The notes under the pieces: model-generated
The model's database searches: none
What the model was told of the DNA's origin: nothing
The model's input: the letters and a program-made list of their open reading frames with translations, nothing else
Program-made: the position numbers and the translations under genes
DNA from: Lentzea aerocolonigenes
Lineage (GTDB): Bacteria; Actinomycetota; Actinomycetes; Mycobacteriales; Pseudonocardiaceae
Direction of reading: 5' to 3'
NCBI RefSeq assembly: GCF_000955955.1
Contig: NZ_JYJG01000246.1
Coordinates: forward strand, 1 to 35,110
DNA: 35,110 nt
Shown here: positions 1-7,816 of the stretch, piece by piece
How positions within the stretch are numbered: the stretch's first letter is position 1
Layout: each line of letters begins with the position of its first letter

Positions 1-2
1 TG

Positions 3-21
3 GATGAAGGTTCCCTTCATC
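3..21. terminator. Hairpin terminator-like element at window start
   Basis: A perfect 8-bp inverted repeat (GATGAAGG, TTC loop, CCTTCATC) lies 3 bases beyond the stop codon of the minus-strand GlsB-type gene. There is no clear T-run, as is usual in high-GC actinomycetes. Bases 7-25 recur exactly, inverted, at 35083-35101. The position after a gene end suggests a terminator or an intergenic repeat family; this is inference. Confidence 0.5.
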
Positions 22-24
22 GAG

Positions 25-297
25 CTAACTGACGGACTTGCGGCCGTACATACCTGCCACGACGGATACACCGATCGCCGCGACGACGATCTGGACGATC
101 ACCTCGATCCAGTCGATACCCGGCGTGTCCTGCACGCCGAGCAGCCGCGCGATCCACGACCCGATGAACGCGGCCGCGATACCGACCAGCAGGGTCAGCC
201 AGATCGGGATGTTCTGCTTGCCCGGCGCGAACAACTTGCCGAGAAAGCCCAGGATCAGACCGATGATGAGCGCGCCGAGAATGCTCTCGATGGTCAC
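25..297 (-). CDS. GlsB/YeaQ/YmgE family (transglycosylase-associated) small membrane protein
   Basis: A 90-residue, very hydrophobic protein with about three membrane segments (roughly residues 5-20, 30-52 and 63-83). The Gly-rich first helix (LGALIIGLILGFLGKLF) followed by a proline-containing loop and a second helix with GI-AAFIGSW is typical of the GlsB/YeaQ/YmgE family. Members are small inner-membrane proteins linked to stress; no enzymatic activity is established despite the transglycosylase-associated name. The GTG start is supported by a GGGAGGAGG Shine-Dalgarno sequence 6 bases upstream. Length is normal for the family. It lies downstream of, and on the same strand as, the Spo0M-like gene, with about 95 bases between, and is followed by the 3-21 hairpin. 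Confidence 0.85.
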   Translation of the reverse strand: MTIESILGALIIGLILGFLGKLFAPGKQNIPIWLTLLVGIAAAFIGSWIARLLGVQDTPGIDWIEVIVQIVVAAIGVSVVAGMYGRKSVS

Positions 298-392
298 GGA
301 CGCCTCCTCCCGCTACACCCCTGTTCGGGGATCTCGGTGAAAATCATCCCGTCACTCGGGAAGATCCGCAGCTTGAGAGCGCCCAGCGGTCG

Positions 393-1169
393 TTACCAGC
401 GGCTGCCGGAGACCTGCGCCATCCACTGGTTGATCGTCGCGGTCCAGTCCGTGCCGACGGCCTGCTGGTGCGACACCGCGAAACGGCCGTAAGCGTCACC
501 GCCCGAACGCAGCAGCCCGGCGCGCTTGTCCGCCTCCAGGATCACGTGCAGCTCGTGCGGCGTCGTGACGAACGTCAGCTCGACCTGCTTGAGGCGACCG
601 GAGAACTGCGGCGGCGGGTAGAACTCGATCTCCTGGTAGAACGGCAGCTCCTGCGGCACGCCGTAGATGCGGCCGCGCTCGTTGTCCGCCTTGGTGAAGC
701 GGAAACCCATGTGCCCGAACGCCTGCAGCACCGCGTCCTGCGATGGCAGCGGATGCACCCAGATCGGGTCGAGGTCGCCGGGGTCGACCGCGCCGCGGAC
801 CTCGAGCTCGGTGCGCAGGCCGAGCTGCATGCCGGACAGCTGCATGCCGCTCACGACGTTGAGCGGGCACTCGAACGGCACCGGGATCTGGAACGGCAGC
901 GAGAGGTTCTGGTGCGGCTGGGCGACGATCCGCTGTCCCACGGAGAACTTGTGGAACTCCATGTTGGTGTTGTACTCGTTGTCGCCGCTCTCGACCTCGA
1001 CGCGGGTGAGCAGCGCCAGCGTGACGTGGTCGATCTCGGCGGGGTGGTCGCCGCCGGCGATCCGCACCTCACCGGAGAGCAACTCGCCAGGACGCACATT
1101 CGGGTTGTTCAGCACCGTGTCGACAGTCGGCCCGCCCACACCGAACGCGCGCATCATCCTCTTGAACAC
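393..1169 (-). CDS. Spo0M-like sporulation-control protein (arrestin-fold)
   Basis: A 258-residue soluble protein matching the Spo0M family: an N-terminal FGVGGPTVDTVL segment, then a beta-rich arrestin-like domain with the family pattern GE-L-GEVRI-GGD, and a C-terminal half with EIEFYPPP and LEADKR. Bacillus subtilis Spo0M affects sporulation and cell shape; actinomycete homologues are common and their role is unclear. The open frame extends 85 codons further upstream, but the start is placed at one of two adjacent GTG codons (1172 or 1169) because AGGAGG sits 5-8 bases before them and family similarity begins there. It is transcribed away from the carboxylase operon, sharing a 181-base divergent intergenic region. 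Confidence 0.82.
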   Translation of the reverse strand: MFKRMMRAFGVGGPTVDTVLNNPNVRPGELLSGEVRIAGGDHPAEIDHVTLALLTRVEVESGDNEYNTNMEFHKFSVGQRIVAQPHQNLSLPFQIPVPFECPLNVVSGMQLSGMQLGLRTELEVRGAVDPGDLDPIWVHPLPSQDAVLQAFGHMGFRFTKADNERGRIYGVPQELPFYQEIEFYPPPQFSGRLKQVELTFVTTPHELHVILEADKRAGLLRSGGDAYGRFAVSHQQAVGTDWTATINQWMAQVSGSRW

Positions 1170-1350
1170 CACTGCGGCCTCCTGAAGCCCAAATCCTTGC
1201 GGGGAAGTCTGCCTGCTGAATCGCCCAAATGCGGTGAAGCGTTCCGTTGACGCCTCAACCCCCCGATCGGTTCCGTATGGACTTCCGTTGACTTCAGATG
1301 GCAACATGCGACCGCCGTCACATACTAAGCGGTCGCTCAGGAGGATTGCC

Positions 1351-4278
1351 GTGCTGCTCGTCGCCAACCGGGGTGAGGTCGCCGTCCGTGTCTTGCGCGC
1401 GGCCGCTGACCTGGGCATTCGCACCGTGGCGGTGTACGCGGAGGACGACGCTTCGTCGTTGCACGTGACACTCGCGGACCGCGCCGTCGCCCTGCGTGGC
1501 CCCTCGCCGTACCTGGATGTGGATCAGATTCTGGACGCCGCTGCCGGGTGTGTCGCGGTGCATCCGGGATGGGGCTTCCTGTCCGAGAACGCTGCTTTCG
1601 CTCGCGCTTGTGAGGCGCGTGGGCTGGCGTTCGTCGGGCCGTCCGCCGACGTTCTGGAACTGCTCGGCGACAAGCGTCGTGCTCGGACACTGGCCGCGTC
1701 ACTGGGGATCCCCGTGCTGGACGCCCAGCCGGGCGAGTTCCCCGTGATGGTGAAGGCTGTGCTCGGTGGCGGCGGCAAGGGCATGCGGGCTGTGTACGCG
1801 CCCGAGGACCTCGACAGTGCTGTCGAGGCGTGCCAGGCGGAGGCGCTGGCGGCGTTCGGGGCCGGGGACGTCTACCTCGAACGCCTGATGCCCTCCGCCC
1901 GGCACATCGAGGTGCAGCTGGTCGGCACGTCGGTGATCGGCGACCGCGACTGTTCCTTGCAGCTGCGGCACCAGAAGGTCGTCGAGATCGCTCCGGCTCC
2001 CCTGCTGGAACCTGGCACGCGCAAGGCGCTGCACACCGCGGCCGCCGAGATCGCCGCGGCTGCCGGCTACACCGGCGTCGGCACCGTCGAGTTCCTGGTG
2101 TCCGGCGACTCGTTCGCCTTCCTGGAGGTCAACCCGCGCCTGCAGGTCGAGCACACCGTCACCGAGATGGTGTCCGGTGTGGACCTCGTGCGCACCCAGC
2201 TCCTGCTGGCCTGGGGTGGCGACGTCGACTACACGCCTCTTGATCGCGGCTCGGCCGTGCAGGTCCGCGTGAACCAGACTTCGGGCGGCGTGCTGTCGTC
2301 GTTCGCGTTGCCTTCCGGGCCGGGCGTGCGCGTCGACACGCACGGCTACGTCGGCTACCGGGTCGGGACTCACTACGACGGCCTGCTCGCGAAGCTCGTC
2401 GTCCACGGCGAGGACCTGGACGTGGCCCTCAACCGCGCTCGGCGAGCGTTGCGCGAGTTCCGCATCGACGGTGTCTCCACCAACCTGGACTTCTTGAAGT
2501 CCTTGCTGTCGCAGGAAATCGTGGGCGCCACGACCGATTTCGTGGTCGAGGAACCTGTCGACGGCATGCGCGCGCCTCTTGCCGGCACGGTCGTGGCGGT
2601 GTCTCCCGACTCGGTCGTGCTGGAAGCGATGAAGATGCAGCACGTGGTCCGGGTGTCCGACGACGTGCTGGTGTCCGTCGGCGACACGGTCTCCGAGGGG
2701 CAACTCCTCGCGTCCGGCACGGGTGAGTCTACAGAGGACTCTTTCGAGGTCGACCTGGAGGAGATCCGCCCGGATCTGGCCGAAGTGCTCGCGCGGCACG
2801 AGTTCGACCGGCCTGAGGCTGCCGCGAAACGGCACGCCGCAGGGGGCAGGACCGCCCGCGAGAACATCGCCGACCTCTGCTCCGATTTCGTCGAGTACGG
2901 CGGTCTGGCCATCGCCGCCCAACGCGCGCGCCGCTCTCTCGACGAACTCATCGAACGCACCCCCGCCGACGGCATGGTGGCAGGCATCGGCGTCGTCAAC
3001 GGCCAACGGATCGTGGCGATGTCCTACGACTACGCCGTCCTCGCCGGCACCCAAGGCCTGCGCAACCACCAGAAGAAGGACCGCCTGTTCGCCCTCGCCC
3101 AGCAGGAGAACCTGCCCGTGGTCCTCTTCGCCGAGGGCGGCGGCGGACGTCCCGGCGACACCGACCACAGCATGGTCAGCGGCCTGGACTGCGGCTCGTT
3201 CCACGCGTTCGCCCAGCTCAGCGGCCAAGTGCCCCTCATCGGCGTGGTAGCGGGCCGCTGCTTCGCGGGCAACGCCGTCCTGCTCGGCACGTGCGACGTG
3301 ATCATCGCGGTCGAAGGCGCCAACATCGGCATGGGCGGCCCGGCGATGATCGAGGGAGGCGGCCTGGGCGTCTTCCGCCCGGAGGACATCGGCCCGCTCG
3401 ACGTCCAGATCCCCAACGGCGTGGTCGACATCGCGGTCTCGTCCGAAGCGGAAGCCGTGGCCGTCGCCCGGAAGTACCTCTCCTACTTCCAGGACTCGAC
3501 GACCGACTGGTCCTGCGAAGACCAGCGTCTCCTCCGCCACGCGGTCCCCGAGAACCGCCTCCGCGCCTACGACATCCGCAAGGTCATCGACACCCTCGCC
3601 GACACCGACTCAGTCCTGGAGCTGCGCAAGGGCTTCGGCAAGGCCATCGTCACCGCCCTAGTCCGCGTAGAAGGCCGCCCGATCGCCCTCATCGCCAACG
3701 ACCCCAACGTCCTCGGCGGCGCGATCGACGCCGACGCGGCCGACAAGTGCGCCCGCTTCCTCCAACTCGCAGACGCCTTCGACATCCCGGTCGTGTCCCT
3801 CACCGACACCCCGGGCTTCATGGTCGGCCCCGAAGCCGAACGCACCGCGACCGTCCGCCACCTCACCCGCATGGTCGTGACGGGCGCGAACCTGACCGTC
3901 CCCTTCGGACTGATCATCCTCCGCAAGGCGTACGGCCTCGGCGCCCAAGCCATGGCGGCCGGATCCCTCAAGGTCCCGCAGTTCGCCATCTCCTGGCCCA
4001 CCGGCGAGTTCGGCCCCATGGGCCTGGAAGGCGCCGTGAAACTCGGCTTCAAACGCGTGCTCGACGCGATCGAAGACCCGCAAGAACGCCGGCAACGGTA
4101 CGACCAGATGGTCGAAGCCGCTTACGAACACGGCAAAGCGCTCAACGTCGCCAGTGTCTTCGAGATCGACGACGTGATCGACCCGGCAGACACCCGTCGC
4201 TGGATCACCACCGCGCTGGCCCCCACAACTTCCCGGCAACGACAAGGGAAGAAACGCCCGTTCATCGACACGTGGTGA
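1351..4278 (+). CDS. Single-chain biotin-dependent acyl-CoA carboxylase (BC-BCCP-CT fusion)
   Basis: A 975-residue fusion that should carboxylate an acyl-CoA using ATP and bicarbonate. Residues 1-400 are a biotin carboxylase: LLVANRGEVAVRVLRAA at the N-terminus, ATP-grasp glycine loop GGGGKGM at 139-145, and catalytic EVNPRLQVEHTVTE at 259-272. Residues 405-455 are a biotinyl domain with the biotin lysine in EAMKM (K428). Residues from about 500 to the end are a two-half carboxyltransferase with AEGGGGRPGD, GRCFAGNAVLLG and VSLTDTPGFMVGPEAE. The loop before the ATP-grasp glycine motif (around 121-131) is shorter by roughly 15-20 residues than in ordinary biotin carboxylases, and there is almost no linker between BC and biotinyl domains. 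The GTG start follows AGGAGG by 6 bases; upstream in-frame codons lack family similarity. The transporter gene begins 10 bases downstream, so the two form an operon. The substrate cannot be read from the sequence. Confidence 0.9.
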   Translation: MLLVANRGEVAVRVLRAAADLGIRTVAVYAEDDASSLHVTLADRAVALRGPSPYLDVDQILDAAAGCVAVHPGWGFLSENAAFARACEARGLAFVGPSADVLELLGDKRRARTLAASLGIPVLDAQPGEFPVMVKAVLGGGGKGMRAVYAPEDLDSAVEACQAEALAAFGAGDVYLERLMPSARHIEVQLVGTSVIGDRDCSLQLRHQKVVEIAPAPLLEPGTRKALHTAAAEIAAAAGYTGVGTVEFLVSGDSFAFLEVNPRLQVEHTVTEMVSGVDLVRTQLLLAWGGDVDYTPLDRGSAVQVRVNQTSGGVLSSFALPSGPGVRVDTHGYVGYRVGTHYDGLLAKLVVHGEDLDVALNRARRALREFRIDGVSTNLDFLKSLLSQEIVGATTDFVVEEPVDGMRAPLAGTVVAVSPDSVVLEAMKMQHVVRVSDDVLVSVGDTVSEGQLLASGTGESTEDSFEVDLEEIRPDLAEVLARHEFDRPEAAAKRHAAGGRTARENIADLCSDFVEYGGLAIAAQRARRSLDELIERTPADGMVAGIGVVNGQRIVAMSYDYAVLAGTQGLRNHQKKDRLFALAQQENLPVVLFAEGGGGRPGDTDHSMVSGLDCGSFHAFAQLSGQVPLIGVVAGRCFAGNAVLLGTCDVIIAVEGANIGMGGPAMIEGGGLGVFRPEDIGPLDVQIPNGVVDIAVSSEAEAVAVARKYLSYFQDSTTDWSCEDQRLLRHAVPENRLRAYDIRKVIDTLADTDSVLELRKGFGKAIVTALVRVEGRPIALIANDPNVLGGAIDADAADKCARFLQLADAFDIPVVSLTDTPGFMVGPEAERTATVRHLTRMVVTGANLTVPFGLIILRKAYGLGAQAMAAGSLKVPQFAISWPTGEFGPMGLEGAVKLGFKRVLDAIEDPQERRQRYDQMVEAAYEHGKALNVASVFEIDDVIDPADTRRWITTALAPTTSRQRQGKKRPFIDTW

Positions 4279-4288
4279 AGGAGAAGCC

Positions 4289-5572
4289 GTGGTCAGTGTT
4301 GCCCCGGAGAAGAAGACCCTGCGCAGGCTCATGGCGGCCGGACTCGCCGGCAGCAGTATTGAGTGGTACGACTTTTTCATCTACGCAACCGCTGCGGCAC
4401 TTGTGTTCCCCAAACTGTTCTTCCCTGAAGCGACCCCGATCGTCGGTCTGCTGCTGAGCTTCAGCACGTTCTGGGCCGGCTTCATCGCGAGGCCCATCGG
4501 CGGCCTGGTCTTCGGCCACGTCGGCGACAAGTTCGGCCGCAAGCCCGCCCTCGTCATCTGCCTCGCCCTGATGGCCGCCGCGACGTTCCTCATCGGCCTG
4601 CTCCCGACCTCGAGCAGCATCGGTGTCGGCGCCCCGATCCTGCTGGTGCTGCTGCGTTTCCTGCAGGGCATCGCGGTGGGCGGCCAGTGGGGCGGCGTGG
4701 TCCTGCTGCTCACCGAGTCCGCCCAGGACAACCGCAGGGGCTTCGCGGGCACGTTCGGCCAGGCAGGTGTCCCGATCGGCGTGTTCCTGGGCAACGTGGC
4801 GTTCATCCTGGCCACGACCACTCTGTCCAAGGAGGCCTTCGCGGACTGGGGCTGGCGCGTGCCGTTCCTGGCGAGCGCGCTCCTCTTCCCGGTCGTCCTC
4901 TTCATCCAGCTCAAGGTCGAGGACAGCCCGGTCTTCCGCGAGCTCAAGGAAAACCGGACGCCGGCCGCTCAAGCCCCGCTGAAGGAAGCCCTCCGCACGC
5001 ACCGCAAGCCGATCCTGCTCGGCGCGGGCCTGATGTTCGCCTCCAACGCGATCTTCTACGTCTCGATCGCGGGCGTCCTCTCCTACGCCACCACCACACT
5101 CGGCCTGAGCCGTGAGTCGGTGCTGATCGTCAGCCTGCTCTCGTCGGTCGTGAGCATCCCGGTGATCCTGTGGGCGGGCCACGCCTCCGACCGCATGGGC
5201 CGCCGCCCGCTGATCATCGCGGGCGCCATCGGCCTGGTCTTGTGGGCGTTCCCGTACTTCCTGCTCGTGGACACGGGTTCGCTCGTATTGCTGTTCGTCG
5301 CCGCAACGGTCGGAGGCATCGCGTCCTCTCTCGTGTACGGCCCGATCGCCGCGTATCTGGGCGAACTGTTCGAGCCGCACGTCCGCTACTCGGGCGCCTC
5401 GCTCGCCTACCAGCTGGCGTCGATCCTGGTCAGCGGCGGCACGCCGTTCATCATGACCGCGCTGCTCGGGGCGACGGGCAGCTCGATGTCGGTCTCGGCG
5501 TTCCTGTGCCTGATGGGCCTGGCGACGCTGTTCTCGGCGCTCAAGCTCCCCGAGACGCACCGAGCGAGCTGA
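4289..5572 (+). CDS. MFS transporter, metabolite:H+ symporter (MHS) family
   Basis: A 427-residue, 12-helix permease. The N-terminal SSIEWYDFFIYATAAALVF and the loop GHVGDKFGRKPAL between helices 2 and 3 are hallmarks of the metabolite:H+ symporter group (ProP, ShiA, KgtP, citrate and other carboxylate carriers). A second cytoplasmic loop motif, HASDRMGRRPLII, follows in the C-terminal half. It sits 10 bases after the carboxylase gene with AAGGAGAAG as a ribosome site, so import of a carboxylate whose CoA ester feeds the carboxylase is a reasonable inference. Its last 32 bases overlap the 3' end of the convergent tfuA-like gene. A second MHS transporter of the same length lies at 25557-26840. 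Confidence 0.88.
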   Translation: MVSVAPEKKTLRRLMAAGLAGSSIEWYDFFIYATAAALVFPKLFFPEATPIVGLLLSFSTFWAGFIARPIGGLVFGHVGDKFGRKPALVICLALMAAATFLIGLLPTSSSIGVGAPILLVLLRFLQGIAVGGQWGGVVLLLTESAQDNRRGFAGTFGQAGVPIGVFLGNVAFILATTTLSKEAFADWGWRVPFLASALLFPVVLFIQLKVEDSPVFRELKENRTPAAQAPLKEALRTHRKPILLGAGLMFASNAIFYVSIAGVLSYATTTLGLSRESVLIVSLLSSVVSIPVILWAGHASDRMGRRPLIIAGAIGLVLWAFPYFLLVDTGSLVLLFVAATVGGIASSLVYGPIAAYLGELFEPHVRYSGASLAYQLASILVSGGTPFIMTALLGATGSSMSVSAFLCLMGLATLFSALKLPETHRAS

Positions 5573-6191
5573 GCAGGGCGACCGCGTCGGCGCGCTTCGC
5601 GTCCGGCGCGTCGGTCCGCAGGAAGGTGCGCAGCTGTTCGCGGTGCTCGGGCGAGATGTCATCACCGAGCACCGCGAACACGTTGTTCATCCGGCGGTCG
5701 GGGAAGTACAACGACTTCGCCGCCCGCACGAAGGCGTCGGCGACGTCCGCCGGCACCACTCCCCGGTCGCGCGCGGCGGACAGTGCCACCCGGATGTTGA
5801 CCATCGGCTCGCACAACGGCGCCAGCGTCTCCGGGTCGAACGTGATCGCGACCTCGTCGTCGGCGTCGATCTCACCGGACGCGAACAGCTCGTACACCTG
5901 TCCGACCCCGGTCATGCCGAACACGTCCAACTCCGCCGCGCGCAACGCTCCCATGCTGGACGACCCCCACATCTCGACGCCGCTGTCGAGCGCACGGAGC
6001 ACTTCCTTCGGGGAGATGGACAACGACTGCATGAACTCGCCGTCGACGATGCCGATCCGCTCCGGCCGCACCGGCCGGGCGAGCAGCGCGTCGATGTCGC
6101 CGCGCTTGATCGGCGGCAGCAGCTCGACGTCGGCCAGCCCGGCCGCCACCGCCGGTTCGAGACTGGGCCCGAGGAAGACCACGGTGTTCAT
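5541..6191 (-). CDS. TfuA-like protein, partner of YcaO in thioamide RiPP biosynthesis
   Basis: A 216-residue soluble protein of the TfuA family. The N-terminus MNTVVFLGPSL, then LLPPIKRGDI, IGIVDGEF-Q-LSISPKEVL, and WGSSSMGALRAAEL are the conserved TfuA blocks. In thioviridamide-type pathways and in methyl-coenzyme M reductase maturation TfuA works with a YcaO enzyme to turn backbone amides into thioamides, probably by helping sulfur delivery; that is family knowledge. The ATG overlaps the ycaO stop codon in ATGA (6188-6191), so the two are translationally coupled. The stop lies 32 bases inside the opposing MHS transporter gene. No cysteine-protease or other extra domain is fused to it. Confidence 0.9.
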   Translation of the reverse strand: MNTVVFLGPSLEPAVAAGLADVELLPPIKRGDIDALLARPVRPERIGIVDGEFMQSLSISPKEVLRALDSGVEMWGSSSMGALRAAELDVFGMTGVGQVYELFASGEIDADDEVAITFDPETLAPLCEPMVNIRVALSAARDRGVVPADVADAFVRAAKSLYFPDRRMNNVFAVLGDDISPEHREQLRTFLRTDAPDAKRADAVALLSSLGASRGA

Positions 6192-7477
6192 GCCCGCTCC
6201 AGTTCCAGTGACCGCACGGCCTCGTTCCACGCGTGGGTGGCGCGGGCGCCGATCCTGCTGCTGTCGATGCTCCACGACTCCAGACCCGGCACGATCACCC
6301 GCACGACGCTCGCCGGGATGCCCGGTGGCGACAGGTCCACGACGATCGCCTTGTCCAAGCCGCGCGCGAGGACCACGTCGAGCAGCACGCGGATGTCCGC
6401 GACCACGTCGTCGGACGGGCGGGACGGCAGGTCCCGGAAGCGGATCGCGGCTGTCGGCGCCGTCGCCCACGAACCCTCGTCGGTCTTCGACGCGCGCTGG
6501 GCGTGCCACTGCGACTTGTGCACGTCCGACCCCGGCAAGGTGATGTCCTCGCGCAACGCCTGCATGTCGACGGCCCGGCACTGGGCCACCTCCGTGATGG
6601 CGCGCAGCACCGCCACCTCGGCGTCCGGGTGCGTGCCGATGCCGTGGTGGCCGTACGAGAACGTCGGGGCCAGGTCCTCGACGGAGACCGCGAAGACGCT
6701 CGGCACCCCCGAGACGCCGGTGATGTTCTTCAGCCGCAACGAGACTCCGGCCAGTTCGAACATCTCCACGAGACGCGCCGCGCTGTCCGGCAGGCTGTCC
6801 AGCTCGATGTCCGGGTACCTCTGCCGCAGTGGCAGGGCGTCGGCGGGGTCGAGCTGGGCGCTGAGGTAGTGGGCCACGAGCTCGGCCATCGTCCAGTCGT
6901 CCCGCTCGATCAACTCGGACAGCGCGTGGCAGACGGCCTCCTCCACGGTGTTGCCCGAGGCGATGCCGTTGGTCGTGGCGACCGCGCTGCACGGCGTCTC
7001 GTGCCACGCCACGTGGTAGCCGGCGATGAACGCGGGCACGAGCACCGTGCTCCCGCTCAGCAGGTCGTGCCCCTCCACCCACGAGATGGGTGTGCTCTCG
7101 GTCCACCTCGGGTGCGGCTGCAGCAGGCATTCGCGCGGGTCGAGCACCGGCGTCCCCGCGAGCTCCGCGTACGGCGCCACCGCCACGGGTCGCGCCGGCA
7201 GCGCCGCGGCGTACCGCTCAACCGCCTCCATCACGGCCGACGTCCGCGCGGCCACCGCCGTGGTGCCCTTGCCGTTGTAGACCGAGATGACGTCGTTGGA
7301 CCGCGGCGCGATCGCGCTGTAGACGGGGATCCCGATGCGGTCGAGTCCGGTGATGTCCGCGACCCTGGTCACCCCGATCGTGCGCAGATGAGGTGAGACC
7401 GCCCGCCAGGTGTCCTCGGCGGTGCGTTCACGATGAGTGCCGTTTCCCGCGATCTTCGCGGCGTGTTCCCGCAACAA
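6188..7477 (-). CDS. YcaO-domain ATP-dependent enzyme, putative peptide thioamide synthetase
   Basis: About 429 residues from the proposed TTG start (450 from an ATG at 7540). The three YcaO ATP/Mg blocks are present: SAVMEAVERYAA (about 80-91), NGIASGNTVEEAVCHALSE with LIERD (about 170-193) and AVLRAITEVAQCRAVD, plus the C-terminal VVRVIVPGLESWSID. N-terminal VADITGLDRIGIPV is typical of YcaO proteins paired with TfuA. It should phosphorylate a precursor-peptide amide for sulfur insertion; no cyclodehydratase C-protein or dehydrogenase is nearby, which favours thioamidation over azoline formation. The TTG at 7477 is preferred because AAAGGGGGG lies 7 bases upstream and a 13-bp hairpin occupies the region before it. 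The ATG at 7540 overlaps the peptide stop (TGATG) but has a poor ribosome site and would add 21 low-complexity residues. Confidence 0.9.
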   Translation of the reverse strand: MLREHAAKIAGNGTHRERTAEDTWRAVSPHLRTIGVTRVADITGLDRIGIPVYSAIAPRSNDVISVYNGKGTTAVAARTSAVMEAVERYAAALPARPVAVAPYAELAGTPVLDPRECLLQPHPRWTESTPISWVEGHDLLSGSTVLVPAFIAGYHVAWHETPCSAVATTNGIASGNTVEEAVCHALSELIERDDWTMAELVAHYLSAQLDPADALPLRQRYPDIELDSLPDSAARLVEMFELAGVSLRLKNITGVSGVPSVFAVSVEDLAPTFSYGHHGIGTHPDAEVAVLRAITEVAQCRAVDMQALREDITLPGSDVHKSQWHAQRASKTDEGSWATAPTAAIRFRDLPSRPSDDVVADIRVLLDVVLARGLDKAIVVDLSPPGIPASVVRVIVPGLESWSIDSSRIGARATHAWNEAVRSLELERA

Positions 7478-7498
7478 CGTCCTACCCCCCTTTGTCCA

Positions 7499-7532
7499 CG
7501 GGGTGGCCGGGCCCCCGATCCCGGCCACCCCG
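7499..7532 (-). terminator. GC-rich intercistronic hairpin between precursor peptide and ycaO
   Basis: A perfect 13-bp inverted repeat (CGGGGTGGCCGGG and its complement) with an 8-base loop, starting 7 bases after the peptide stop codon. It has no U-tract. In RiPP operons a partial terminator or RNA-stabilising hairpin after the precursor gene often makes precursor message exceed enzyme message; that role here is inferred from position. Its presence also argues that ycaO translation starts downstream at the TTG at 7477. Confidence 0.6.
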
Positions 7533-7539
7533 CGCGCCA

Positions 7540-7677
7540 TCAGTCGACCTGTGCGATCAACGCGACGCCGGTGCCCGCGAGGCCCTGCGTCATTCCGCTC
7601 GACCGAGCCGACTCCATGAACTCCTGGAGCCGCGCCGACGACATGTCGGCCAGGTCCGCGAGCTGCTGGTTCTCCAT
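7540..7677 (-). CDS. Putative RiPP precursor peptide (45 aa) of the YcaO-TfuA cassette
   Basis: An ATG with a strong Shine-Dalgarno (GAGAGGGGG, 7 bases spacing) opens a 45-codon frame in which nearly every codon ends in G or C, as in neighbouring genes. The N-terminal 27 residues are polar and probably helical (MENQQLADLADMSSARLQEF, then MESARSS), like a RiPP leader. The C-terminal 18 residues (GMTQGLAGTGVALIAQVD) are small and hydrophobic, like a core. It is the first gene of the operon and is followed by the hairpin and ycaO. There is no Cys at all, so the C-terminal lanthionine-like macrocycle of thioviridamides cannot form, and Ser/Thr in the presumed core are only two Thr. Function is inferred from context and composition; no homologue is recognised. 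Confidence 0.78.
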   Translation of the reverse strand: MENQQLADLADMSSARLQEFMESARSSGMTQGLAGTGVALIAQVD

Positions 7678-7816
7678 GGTGTTTCCCCCTCTCCGTTGTT
7701 CCTGGCCGATCTTGGAGGAGGGGCGTTGCAGAAACGTTGAAGCCCTCGTCCGGGGTCGTTCGCCCCGCGCCCTCTGGTAATCCTGGTCGGGCCACCGAGA
7801 AACAAGGGGGAATCAC

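Noticed and set aside
1244..1293. Repeated CCGTTGAC (1244 and 1285) considered as -35 elements for the carboxylase operon
   Set aside because: No acceptable -10 lies at 16-19 bases from either TTGAC; the nearest TATGGA and TACTAA are 23 and 29 bases away.
1699..3540. 613-codon open frame on the minus strand opposite the carboxylase
   Set aside because: Shadow frame caused by GC-biased codons; the plus strand encodes complete BC, biotinyl and CT motifs, while this frame gives His/Asp/Val-rich sequence with no family.
7590..7805. 71-codon minus-strand frame overlapping the precursor peptide region
   Set aside because: Different frame from the 45-codon gene, Arg/Ser/Pro-rich, no usable ribosome site; the 45-codon frame has a strong site and better codon use.
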